A stretch of DNA of 15,480 bases, taken from an uncultured Megasphaera sp. Its GTDB lineage: Bacteria; Bacillota; Negativicutes; Veillonellales; Megasphaeraceae. Positions 7,023-13,860 of this stretch are shown here, one piece after another. Every line of letters starts with the position of its first letter. Position 1 is the first letter of the stretch. A program made the translations under genes and the position numbers. The notes under the pieces were generated by a model. It did not search any database, had not been told where the DNA came from, and saw only the letters and a list, made by a program, of their open reading frames with translations. The stretch is from assembly GCA_902464195.1 (NCBI GenBank), contig CABQJB010000026.1:1-15480 (forward strand), in the 5' to 3' direction.

Positions 7023-7107
7023 GCGGTTGTGGCGGAATGGCAGACGCGCTGTCTTCAGGCGGCAGTGATCTTCGATCGTGCGGGTTCAACTCCCGCCAAC
7101 CGCACCA
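7023..7107 (+). tRNA. tRNA-Leu(CAG)
   Basis: The full cloverleaf can be drawn. The acceptor stem is GCGGTTG (7023-7029) with CAACCGC (7097-7103), then A and an encoded CCA (7105-7107). The D arm has GCG paired with CGC (7045-7047). The anticodon stem CTGTC (7049-7053) pairs with GGCAG (7061-7065) with one G-T wobble, and the loop TTCAGGC carries CAG at 7056-7058, reading leucine codon CUG. A long variable arm (GATC-TTC-GATC, 7067-7077) marks it as class II, as expected for leucine. The T arm is GCGGG (7080-7084) with CCCGC (7092-7096) and loop TTCAACT. CUG is a very frequent codon in the neighbouring genes. Confidence 0.97.
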
Positions 7108-7115
7108 TTTTTACT

Positions 7116-7811
7116 ATGGATGCTACATTGATTGAAACACTCAAACAATGGAATATCACGACTGTTCTCCCACTTTCAGTGGGAGATTTTCAGTTATTGG
7201 AAGAATATCGCATGATCGAGAAAGACGGCAAGCCCGTCGAGTACCGCTTGTTCACTTATGAGAATCATGTCAACGGCTGGACCGTGCGGGCCATCCTAAA
7301 CCCTGAATCGGAAGAATTCTCTATCCGGACGGATATCGGCATGCTGGAATTCGCCCTCATCGAATTCATCACCGATTCCTTCGACCTCTTCCGGTCTATG
7401 GTCGAAGAGCGCCTGGTCCGTATCATCCACGACGATTACGTCGAACGGAGCCGCAATTTCAGCGTCATCCTCAAGAACAAGGGCGTCCCTGACGTCGCAT
7501 GGGATGAGTTCCTGCCCGACAGCTATCAGGGGTTCCGGCGCCTGGTCAAGCCCAATGATGCCGTGCGCATCATCAACGGTTCCTACATGATCCTGGCTTA
7601 CTACGATGCGGCGACGCGCAGCGGCCTGTCCCTGATGTACAATGTCCTGCGCGACGATTTCTTTGCTGAACGGCGGGTGCAGAACTTCCCGAACCTGGTC
7701 CACGACTTCGATACGTCGTCCCTGAAGGAGCTAGAGAAAGCCTTGCGGAAACGCCTCCTGCCCGTTCTCGATGAAATCGCTGCCGACCGGGACAAATCGT
7801 TGTCAGAATGA
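7116..7811 (+). CDS. Conserved-looking cytosolic protein of unknown function
   Basis: I do not recognise this protein. From ATG 7116 it has 231 residues, is acidic, and lacks a signal peptide, membrane helices, cysteine clusters or nucleotide-binding motifs. Alternating hydrophobic patterns suggest a mixed alpha/beta fold. Notable stretches are YENHVNGWTVRAILNP, the Phe/Leu-rich helix-like EFALIEFITDSFDLF, and a charged C-terminal helix SLKELEKALRKRL. Codon use matches the neighbours, with C and G at third positions, so it is probably real. The start is doubtful: ATG 7116 lies eight bases after the tRNA CCA and has no ribosome binding site. A second in-frame ATG at 7212 has GGAAG eight bases upstream and would give 199 residues. 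A terminator-like hairpin (7166-7190) lies between the two. The open frame continues back into the tRNA, which is not meaningful. Its end carries the -35 of the rimP promoter. Confidence 0.75.
   Translation: MDATLIETLKQWNITTVLPLSVGDFQLLEEYRMIEKDGKPVEYRLFTYENHVNGWTVRAILNPESEEFSIRTDIGMLEFALIEFITDSFDLFRSMVEERLVRIIHDDYVERSRNFSVILKNKGVPDVAWDEFLPDSYQGFRRLVKPNDAVRIINGSYMILAYYDAATRSGLSLMYNVLRDDFFAERRVQNFPNLVHDFDTSSLKELEKALRKRLLPVLDEIAADRDKSLSE
7166..7190 (+). terminator. Terminator-like hairpin after tRNA-Leu, inside the next open frame
   Basis: TCTCCCACT (7166-7174) pairs perfectly with AGTGGGAGA (7178-7186), nine base pairs around a TTC loop, followed by TTTT (7187-7190). It is 58 bases after the tRNA CCA, well placed to end the tRNA transcript. 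It overlaps codons 17-25 of the open frame starting at 7116. The T-run is short, so termination may be partial. Confidence 0.55.
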
Positions 7812-7828
7812 GCAGACAGTGGTATACT
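7800..7828 (+). promoter_or_regulatory. Promoter of the rimP-nusA-infB operon
   Basis: TTGTCA (7800-7805, five of six consensus) and TATACT (7823-7828) are exactly 17 bases apart, with TGG before the -10 as an extended -10 element. The start would be near 7835. The -35 overlaps the last codons of the preceding gene, so the operon has its own start. Confidence 0.8.
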
Positions 7829-7854
7829 AAAAGTAATTTAGATGTTTAGATGCG

Positions 7855-7885
7855 AAGAGTGGGTGAAAGCCCACTCTTAACTTTT
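7855..7885 (+). promoter_or_regulatory. Hairpin in the rimP operon leader
   Basis: AAGAGTGGG (7855-7863) pairs perfectly with CCCACTCTT (7870-7878) around the loop TGAAAG, followed by AACTTTTACC. It lies about 20 bases into the predicted leader of the operon and about 40 bases before rimP. From memory, similar GTGGG/CCCAC stem-loops are common just upstream of rimP in Firmicutes. It could be an attenuator or autoregulatory site (for example NusA-responsive), a terminator of the preceding gene, or an mRNA-stabilising 5' hairpin. The weak T-run argues against strong termination. Confidence 0.6.
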
Positions 7886-7922
7886 ACCTGTAGGAAATTT
7901 TGAAGATAAGCTGGTGAATACG

Positions 7923-8384
7923 ATGAGACGTGAACACATTGAAGATTTGATTGCCAAGGAAGTAGAACAGATTATTGAAGGGACGGACCTAGAACTGGTC
8001 GATGTCGAATACGTGCGCGAACGGAACTGGTACCTGCGCGTATTCATTGATAAAGAAGGCGGTGTCGACCTGGAAGACTGCCAGGCCGTCAGCGAGAAGC
8101 TGAGCAAGGTCCTCGACGAAAAGGACCCGATCAGCGACAACTATCTCCTGGAAGTATCGTCGCCGGGACTGGACCGCATCCTCAAGAAGGACAAGGACTT
8201 CGTCCGCTATGCCGGCCGGTCCGTCGATATCCATTTCTTTAAGGCCCGCAACGGCGTCAAGGACCTGACGGCAGACCTCGTCGAAAAAACAGCCGACGGG
8301 CATCTCATCGTCCAGGTCGATGGCCGTGAAGATAAGATAGACATGAAAGAAATATCGCAAGTCCGTTTGCATATTGATTTTTAG
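7923..8384 (+). CDS. rimP: Ribosome maturation factor RimP
   Basis: A 153-residue cytosolic protein that helps mature the 30S subunit. The N-terminal domain contains LELVDVEYVRERNWYLRVFIDKEGGVDLEDCQ in family order: the ELVDVE strand, the LRVFIDKEGG strand-turn, then the helix with the VS-L motif (AVSEKLSKVLDE). NYLLEVSSPGLDRIL near 74-88 is the family signature at the domain junction, and the C-terminal SH3-like domain follows (from about 100). Length is standard. I chose ATG 7923, with GGTG six bases upstream; an in-frame GTG at 7914 adds three residues and is an alternative with no better binding site. It is the first gene of the operon, and its stop is 14 bases before the nusA start. Confidence 0.95.
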   Translation: MRREHIEDLIAKEVEQIIEGTDLELVDVEYVRERNWYLRVFIDKEGGVDLEDCQAVSEKLSKVLDEKDPISDNYLLEVSSPGLDRILKKDKDFVRYAGRSVDIHFFKARNGVKDLTADLVEKTADGHLIVQVDGREDKIDMKEISQVRLHIDF

Positions 8385-8398
8385 TGGAGGTTATTAAC

Positions 8399-9550
8399 GT
8401 GAATAAAGAATTGCTCAATGCTATTGCTTACTTATCCAAAGAGAAAGGCGTATCTCCTGATGTCATCTGTGACTCCCTGGAAGCCGTCCTGATTACGGCT
8501 TACAAGAAGGAACCTGATGCCAATCCGACGGCCGAAGTCGAACTGAACCGCTCGACCGGCGACTATGCCATCAAGGCGGCCAAGACCGTCGTCGACGAAG
8601 TCGAAGATCCGCATACGGAAATCTCTCTCGATAAGGCCCGCCTCATTGATGCCAATTACGAAGTCGGCGATGTCGTCAACGTCGATGTCACACCGGACAA
8701 TTTCGGCCGCATCGCCGCTCAGGCTGCCAAACAGGTCATGATCCAGCGCCTGCGCGAAGCGGAACGCAACATCGTCTATGATGAATTCTCGGACCGCACG
8801 GACGACATCATCACGGGCATCATCCAGCGCATCGAGAACCGCAACGTCTACGTCGACCTGGGCAAGGCTGAAGCCATCCTGCCGGCATCGGAACAGATTC
8901 CGACGGAAACGTACAGCGTCGGCCAGCGCATCAAATGCTACGTCGTCGAAGTCCGTAAGACGACGAAAGGCGCCCAGATCCTCGTATCCCGGACCCACCC
9001 GGGCCTGCTGAAGCGCCTCTTTGAACTGGAAGTACCGGAAATCTACGAAGGCGTCGTCGAACTGAAATCCGTCGCCCGCGAACCGGGCCGCCGTTCCAAA
9101 ATCGCCGTCTATTCCCGCGATGCCAACGTCGATTCCGTCGGCGCCTGTGTCGGCCCGAAAGGCTCGCGCGTCCAGAACATCGTTTCGGAATTGCAGAACG
9201 AAAAAATCGACATCGTCAAATGGGACGAAGACCCGGCCGTCTACATCGCCAACGCCCTCAGCCCGGCTCAGGTCATTTCGGTCACCGTCGATGAAGACGA
9301 AAAATCGTCGAGTGTCGTCGTACCGGATTATCAGCTCTCCCTGGCCATCGGCAAGGCTGGCCAGAACGCCCGCCTGGCTGCCAAACTGACCAACTGGAAG
9401 ATCGACATCAAGAGCGAAAGCCAGGCTGCCGAACTGGCTGCCCAGGCAGAAGCTCCGCAGGACAGCGAACCGGCTGATGACATCGACATCCTCAGCGACC
9501 TGGCTATGCCGGCAGTGGACGAAGGCGCAGCCGATACGGAAGGAGAATAA
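8399..9550 (+). CDS. nusA: Transcription termination/antitermination protein NusA
   Basis: A 383-residue RNA polymerase-binding factor that controls pausing, termination and antitermination. The N-terminal polymerase-binding domain spans about 1-125 and starts NKELLNAIAYLSKEKG. The S1 domain lies at about 133-200 (ITGIIQRIENRNVYVDLGKAEAILP). KH1 is near 230-300, with GPKGSRVQNIVSEL, and KH2 near 305-350, with LAIGKAGQNARLAAKL. The last 35 residues are acidic and low in complexity (ADDIDILSDLAMP). The acidic repeats of the E. coli protein are absent, as usual for Firmicutes. I chose GTG 8399, with GGAGG eight bases upstream; an upstream in-frame GTG at 8384 overlaps the rimP stop and would leave the binding site inside the gene. 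The antisense strand is open for long stretches because of codon bias. Confidence 0.97.
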   Translation: MNKELLNAIAYLSKEKGVSPDVICDSLEAVLITAYKKEPDANPTAEVELNRSTGDYAIKAAKTVVDEVEDPHTEISLDKARLIDANYEVGDVVNVDVTPDNFGRIAAQAAKQVMIQRLREAERNIVYDEFSDRTDDIITGIIQRIENRNVYVDLGKAEAILPASEQIPTETYSVGQRIKCYVVEVRKTTKGAQILVSRTHPGLLKRLFELEVPEIYEGVVELKSVAREPGRRSKIAVYSRDANVDSVGACVGPKGSRVQNIVSELQNEKIDIVKWDEDPAVYIANALSPAQVISVTVDEDEKSSSVVVPDYQLSLAIGKAGQNARLAAKLTNWKIDIKSESQAAELAAQAEAPQDSEPADDIDILSDLAMPAVDEGAADTEGE

Positions 9551-9553
9551 GCC

Positions 9554-9814
9554 ATGAAGACCCGAAAGACTCCCATGCGCGTCTGTGCCGGCTGTCAGGA
9601 ACAGAAGAGCAAGAAGGAAATGATCCGCGTCGTCCGCACGCCAGAAGGCGCTGTCGAGATCGACAAGACCGGCAAGAAGTCCGGCCGCGGCGTCTATCTC
9701 TGCCCGAACAGCGAATGCCTGGAAAAAGCGTACAAAGAACATCGCCTGGAACGGTCCCTGAAGACCAAAATGTCCAGCGAAATCTATGAACAGCTGAGAA
9801 AGGAACTGCTGTGA
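9554..9814 (+). CDS. rnpM: YlxR/RnpM family RNA-binding protein
   Basis: An 86-residue basic protein of the YlxR (DUF448) family. The family signature RVCAGCQ near 9-15 and the later GRGVYLCPNSECLEKA (about 55-70) are both present; they form the positively charged RNA-binding surface. In B. subtilis the protein has been reported to bind RNase P RNA and modulate its activity, hence the name RnpM. It starts three bases after the nusA stop with GGAGA-like sequence about eight bases before ATG, and its stop overlaps the GTG start of the next gene (GTGA at 9811-9814). Four cysteines (at 11, 14, 62 and 67 approximately) are arranged in two pairs, worth noting but not proof of metal binding. Confidence 0.93.
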   Translation: MKTRKTPMRVCAGCQEQKSKKEMIRVVRTPEGAVEIDKTGKKSGRGVYLCPNSECLEKAYKEHRLERSLKTKMSSEIYEQLRKELL

Positions 9815-10116
9815 GCGACAAGGTCCTGAATCTCCTCGGCCTTGCCTGCCGGGCTGGCAAGACAGTCTGCGGTGATGGAGCCGCACAGAAAACATTGAAG
9901 CGCCGGCGCGTCCCGCTCTTATTCCTGGCCTCCGACGGCGGCAGCGATAACGTCGAAAAGTATCGCCGCCTGGCGGAGCGGAAAGGGATCACCGTCGTTG
10001 ATACATATACGAAAGATGAATTAGGCAGTGCCGTCGGCAAAGCCCAGAGCGTCATCATCCTCATCGATGACAAAGGGTTTGCCGGGGCCATAGAGAAAGT
10101 GAAGCGTGATGAATAG
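9811..10116 (+). CDS. ylxQ: YlxQ, ribosomal protein L7Ae-family kink-turn binding protein
   Basis: A 101-residue protein of the L7Ae/L30e/YlxQ family, which binds kink-turn RNA. The start NLLGLACRAGKTVCGDGA is the typical opening of the fold (LGLA-RAGK), and AAQKTLKRRRVPLLFLASDGGSDN is the matching helix-strand region with the conserved Asp/Ser-Asn part. The C-terminal half (YTKDELGSAVGKAQSVIILIDDKGFA) holds the G-A-GK and final strand-helix region. Start GTG 9811 overlaps the rnpM stop by four bases, with AAAGGA six bases upstream, so translation is coupled. It is encoded between rnpM and infB as in Bacillus and Clostridia. Its RNA target cannot be told; in other Firmicutes family members are not essential. 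Confidence 0.92.
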   Translation: MSDKVLNLLGLACRAGKTVCGDGAAQKTLKRRRVPLLFLASDGGSDNVEKYRRLAERKGITVVDTYTKDELGSAVGKAQSVIILIDDKGFAGAIEKVKRDE

Positions 10117-10130
10117 AAGGGGGTAACTAG

Positions 10131-12548
10131 ATGACGAAACGAGTATACGAAGCCGCAAAAGAATACGGCGTTCCCGCAAAAACAGTAATCAAGACGCTGG
10201 AAGATCATCACATCAAAGCCGGTAATTTCACCGGTATTGACGCCAATATGAAGTCCATCCTCGACGCATCTTTCAAGAAGGGTGCCAAAGGGGAAGCACA
10301 GCGTGGACATAAACAGGAAAATAAACAGACAGGGGAAGGAACTAGCCGAAAAGTGAACGAAACGAGCCGACAGAATAAAAACAAAAAACAGGGCAATACG
10401 CCGAAACAGAATAACCAGAATCATGATAAGAAACGCCAGAACCAGGGCAATGCGCAGAACCAGCCGAACCGCGCTGCCAAGAACACCCAGGGCCAGAACC
10501 AGGGCAATCGTCCGCAGAACAGCCACAAAGGCGGCAACAACGGCGGCCAGAGCAGCCAGGGTCAGCAGGGCGACAACAAGCGTACCAAGTATTTTGGTCA
10601 TTCCCAGGGCGGCAATGACAACCGCAGTGGCAACAAGAACAAGCGCGGCGGACAGAACAACCGCAATAACAACAAGAATAACGGCGGCAACCGTCCCCAT
10701 ACGCTGTTGTCCAATGTCCTGAACAAAGGTAAGCACAACAAGAACAAGCGCAACCAGAAGCATCAGGCACCGGTAGTGCAGGAAGCTCCGAAGAAGAAGA
10801 ATTACCCGACAGCCATCGAACTGCCGGAAACGATCATCGTCAAGGACTTCGCCGAACGCTTGGGCCGCGATGTCGGTGAAGTCATGAAGAAGCTCCTCAT
10901 GGGCGGCATCATGGCGACAATCAACCAGGAACTGGACTTCGATACGGCGTCCCTCATTGCCGATGAATTCGGCGTCACCGTTACCAAGGAAGCACCGCCG
11001 GAAGACCCGACGGAAATCGAAGAAATCATCGACCCGCCGGAAACCCTCAAGACCCGTCCGCCTGTCGTCACCATCATGGGTCACGTCGACCACGGCAAGA
11101 CGAGCCTCCTCGATGCCATCCGTCAGACCAACGTCACCAGCCACGAAGCCGGCGGCATTACCCAGCACATCGGGGCTTATCAGGTCCGCTACCAGGGCAA
11201 GAAGATCACCTTCATGGATACGCCGGGCCACGAAGCCTTCACGGCCATGCGTGCCCGCGGCGCCCAGGTCACGGATATCGCCGTCCTCGTCGTCGCAGCT
11301 GACGACGGTGTCATGCCGCAGACTGTCGAATCCATCAACCATGCCAAATCGGCTGGCGTCCCCATCATCGTTGCCATCAACAAGATCGATAAGGAAAGCG
11401 CCAATCCGGAACACGTCATGCAGCAGCTGACGGAATACGGCCTAGTCAGTGAAGACTGGGGCGGTGACACCATCATGGTCCCCGTTTCGGCACACAAGAA
11501 GATCGGCCTCGACGACCTCTTGGAAAACATCCTCGTCCTGGCAGAAGTACAGGATCTCAAGGCCAACCCGAACCGTCCGGCCCAGGGCGTCGTCATCGAA
11601 GCCAAACTGGATAAAGGCCGCGGCCCGGTCGCTTCTGTCCTCATCCAGAAAGGGACCCTCCGCGTCGGCGATACGATCATTGTCGGCACCTGCTTCGGCA
11701 AGGTCCGTGCCATGAACAACGAACGAGGCGAACGCGTCAAGAAAGCCGAACCGTCCATCCCGGTCGAAATCCTCGGCCTCAACGATGTGCCGGAAGCCGG
11801 CGACATCCTCAACGTCACCGACGAAAAGACGGCTCGTTCCGTTGCCGAAAAACGTCTGGAAAAGAAACGTTCGTCCGAACTCCACGTCAATGCCAAAGTC
11901 ACCCTGGATGACCTGTTCAACCAGATCCAGCAGGGCGAACTGAAGGAACTGCCCCTCATCATCAAAGGCGACGTCCAGGGTTCCGTCGAAGCCCTGAGCC
12001 AGTCCCTCATGGGCATCAAGAGCGACGAAGTCCGCATCTCCATCGTCCATTCCGGCGTCGGTGCCATCAACGAATCGGATATCATGCTGGCTTCGGCATC
12101 GAACGCCCTTATCATCGGCTTCAACGTCCGCCCCGATGCAGCAGCCCGCAAGATGGCAGAACATGAAAAAGTCGACATGCGCATGTACCGCGTCATTTAC
12201 GATGCCATCAACGATGTCGAAGCAGCTATCAAAGGGATGCTGGAAAAGAAATACGAAGAAAAGATTATCGGCCGTGCCGAAGTCCGTAAAGTCATTACGA
12301 CGCCGAAAGTCATCGTCGGCGGTTCCTACGTCAAGGAAGGCAAGATCACCAGCACGTCCAAAATCCGCCTCATCCGTAACGGCATCGTCGTCCACGAAGG
12401 CGAAATCGACGGCCTGCGCCGTTTCAAAGATGATGTCAAGGAAGTCGCAGCCGGCTACGAATGCGGCATTACCCTGGAAAAATACCGCGACATCAAGGAA
12501 GGCGACGAAATCGAAGCCTACGAAATGGTCGAAGTCGAACCCGAATAA
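10131..12548 (+). CDS. infB: Translation initiation factor IF-2
   Basis: An 805-residue GTPase that brings formyl-methionyl-tRNA to the ribosome and promotes subunit joining. An IF2-N subdomain spans about 1-52 (KRVYEAAKEYGVPAKTVIKTL). A long linker (about 53-220) is dominated by Asn, Gln, Gly, Lys and Arg. A second IF2-N subdomain follows at about 225-290. The G domain has G1 GHVDHGKT (about 317-324), G2 near 340 (AGGITQHIGAY), G3 DTPGH (363-367), G4 NKID (417-420) and G5 SAHK (453-456). Domains II, III and the initiator-tRNA-binding C-terminal domain continue to the end, and the last part ends CGITLEKYRDIKEGDEIEAYEM. ATG 10131 has AAGGGGG seven bases upstream. GTPase core is intact. The basic Asn/Gln linker is the unusual part; linkers in this family vary strongly. 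Confidence 0.98.
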   Translation: MTKRVYEAAKEYGVPAKTVIKTLEDHHIKAGNFTGIDANMKSILDASFKKGAKGEAQRGHKQENKQTGEGTSRKVNETSRQNKNKKQGNTPKQNNQNHDKKRQNQGNAQNQPNRAAKNTQGQNQGNRPQNSHKGGNNGGQSSQGQQGDNKRTKYFGHSQGGNDNRSGNKNKRGGQNNRNNNKNNGGNRPHTLLSNVLNKGKHNKNKRNQKHQAPVVQEAPKKKNYPTAIELPETIIVKDFAERLGRDVGEVMKKLLMGGIMATINQELDFDTASLIADEFGVTVTKEAPPEDPTEIEEIIDPPETLKTRPPVVTIMGHVDHGKTSLLDAIRQTNVTSHEAGGITQHIGAYQVRYQGKKITFMDTPGHEAFTAMRARGAQVTDIAVLVVAADDGVMPQTVESINHAKSAGVPIIVAINKIDKESANPEHVMQQLTEYGLVSEDWGGDTIMVPVSAHKKIGLDDLLENILVLAEVQDLKANPNRPAQGVVIEAKLDKGRGPVASVLIQKGTLRVGDTIIVGTCFGKVRAMNNERGERVKKAEPSIPVEILGLNDVPEAGDILNVTDEKTARSVAEKRLEKKRSSELHVNAKVTLDDLFNQIQQGELKELPLIIKGDVQGSVEALSQSLMGIKSDEVRISIVHSGVGAINESDIMLASASNALIIGFNVRPDAAARKMAEHEKVDMRMYRVIYDAINDVEAAIKGMLEKKYEEKIIGRAEVRKVITTPKVIVGGSYVKEGKITSTSKIRLIRNGIVVHEGEIDGLRRFKDDVKEVAAGYECGITLEKYRDIKEGDEIEAYEMVEVEPE

Positions 12549-12563
12549 AGGGAGGTACGTACT

Positions 12564-12911
12564 ATGGGAGAATTACGAGTACGCAAGATACAGGAATTTA
12601 TCAAACAGGAAGTATCGAAGATGCTCCTGAATGAACTGAAAGATCCGCGCATCGGTTTCGTCACCGTCACCGATGCCCGCATCACCGGCGACCTGCGCGA
12701 TGCCACGGTCTACGTCAGCCTCTTCGGCAGCGACGAAGCCAAGCAGGAAACGCTGAAAGCCCTGAAGAGCGCGACCGGCTATATCCGCACGGAAGTCGGC
12801 AAGCGCCTGGGTATCCGCTATTCGCCGACCATTGTGTTTAAAGAAGATACATCCCTCGATTACGGGATGAAGATCGATAAGATTCTTCGCGACATTGAAA
12901 AGAAGGACTGA
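12564..12911 (+). CDS. rbfA: Ribosome-binding factor A
   Basis: A 115-residue KH-fold protein needed for late 30S maturation and processing of 16S rRNA. It begins with VRKIQEFIKQEVSKMLLNELKDPRIGFVTVTDARITGDLRDATVYVS in the family order: the N-terminal helix, LKDPRIGFVTVT and then DLRDATVYVS. GYIRTEVGKRLGIRYSPTIVFKEDTSLDYGMKID closes the domain with the R-P-I-F-DSS-like strand and helix. Length is normal. GGGAGGT lies seven bases before ATG, 15 bases after the infB stop. The usual Bacillus ylxP gene between infB and rbfA is absent. The stop is four bases before the nrnA start. Confidence 0.96.
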   Translation: MGELRVRKIQEFIKQEVSKMLLNELKDPRIGFVTVTDARITGDLRDATVYVSLFGSDEAKQETLKALKSATGYIRTEVGKRLGIRYSPTIVFKEDTSLDYGMKIDKILRDIEKKD

Positions 12912-12915
12912 TACC

Positions 12916-13860
12916 ATGAATTGTTCGGCTCAGGAAATCTACACCTTACTGCGCCATTACGATAAGATCCTGCTGACAGCCCATGTCAGTCCCGATGGCG
13001 ACGCCATCGGCAGCCTCCTGGCCTTGTGGCACTGGCTGCAGCTGCAGGGGAAGAAGGCCGTTATGGTCATCGACGACGATATCGACGACCGCTATGACTT
13101 CCTCGACGGCCTGCAGTACATCAACAAACCGGAGCAGGTCGAAACGGATGATTCCTGGCTGACCGTCGTCCTCGATGCGACGGGCCTCGGCCGAATCGGT
13201 CAGGCTGAAAAGCTGGTCCGCGGCAAGGTCCTCAACATCGACCATCATATTTCCAACGAGCATTTCGCCCAGTGGGAATACGTCCGGCCCGACTGTGCGG
13301 CGACAGGCGAAATCCTGGCCTTCCTCTTTGACTTGTGGCATGGCGAATGGACTGTCGCCATGGCCGATGCCCTCTATACGGCTATCGCCACGGACTGCGG
13401 CTTCTTCAAGTTCAACAATACGACAGGCCATACGCTGCGCATGGCAGCCCTCCTCGTCGACCACGGCGCCCGGCCCGATTTCATTTCGGAACACCTCGAC
13501 GCCCGGTCCCTGGAAAAACTGAAGGCCCTGTCCAAGGTGCTGGAACACCTGGAACTCTTTGATGACGGCCGCATTTCCTGCCTGTCCTATACGCCGGAAG
13601 TCCTCAAGATCACTGGCGAACACACGGGGATGTACATGGATTACGCCCGCAACGTCAAAGGCTCGGAAGTGGCTTTTACGGTCAAATACGTCAGCGATAA
13701 GGAAACGCGGGTCAGCCTGCGCTCGAAAGGCATGGACGTCAATGCCGTAGCCGCTGTCTTCGGTGGCGGCGGCCATGTCCGTGCGGCTGGATGCACGTTG
13801 GATAAGCCTTTGGATGAAGCCAAGAAACTCATCGTAAAGGAAATCGAAAAGCGCCTATGA
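12916..13860 (+). CDS. nrnA: Bifunctional oligoribonuclease/pAp phosphatase NrnA (DHH family)
   Basis: A 314-residue phosphoesterase that degrades short RNA oligomers from 5' or 3' ends and hydrolyses 3'-phosphoadenosine 5'-phosphate. The DHH domain has the metal-binding motifs AHVSPDGDAIGS (22-33), VVLDATG near 84-90 and NIDHHISN (108-115). The C-terminal DHHA1 domain ends in GGGGHVRAAGCTL from about 283, the substrate-binding glycine motif. Length matches B. subtilis NrnA (about 313). ATG 12916 follows the rbfA stop by four bases, with GAAGGA about ten bases upstream within rbfA; a TTG at 12895 would be a weaker start. It overlaps the truB start by four bases (ATGA). nrnA in this place is a familiar Clostridia/Negativicutes arrangement. 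Confidence 0.95.
   Translation: MNCSAQEIYTLLRHYDKILLTAHVSPDGDAIGSLLALWHWLQLQGKKAVMVIDDDIDDRYDFLDGLQYINKPEQVETDDSWLTVVLDATGLGRIGQAEKLVRGKVLNIDHHISNEHFAQWEYVRPDCAATGEILAFLFDLWHGEWTVAMADALYTAIATDCGFFKFNNTTGHTLRMAALLVDHGARPDFISEHLDARSLEKLKALSKVLEHLELFDDGRISCLSYTPEVLKITGEHTGMYMDYARNVKGSEVAFTVKYVSDKETRVSLRSKGMDVNAVAAVFGGGGHVRAAGCTLDKPLDEAKKLIVKEIEKRL

Noticed and set aside
7029..7115. Extension of the unknown gene back into tRNA-Leu
   Set aside because: The open frame from 7029 encodes tRNA sequence, so the start must be at 7116 or later.
7166..7878. Possible pairing between the hairpin after tRNA-Leu and the rimP leader hairpin, which both contain CCCACT/AGTGGG
   Set aside because: The loops and stem edges differ and the shared core is only six bases; coincidence is likely and the two would be on separate transcripts.
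8432..9895. Long antisense open frame (487 codons) across nusA, minus strand
   Set aside because: Same codon-bias effect. The translation is Phe/Asp-rich with no recognisable family, and nusA is certain on the plus strand.
9504..11414. Long antisense open frame (636 codons) across infB and its upstream genes, minus strand
   Set aside because: It lies antisense to clear nusA, rnpM, ylxQ and infB coding. Strong C/G third-position bias removes reverse-strand stops. The translation is low-complexity Leu/Val runs with no domain.
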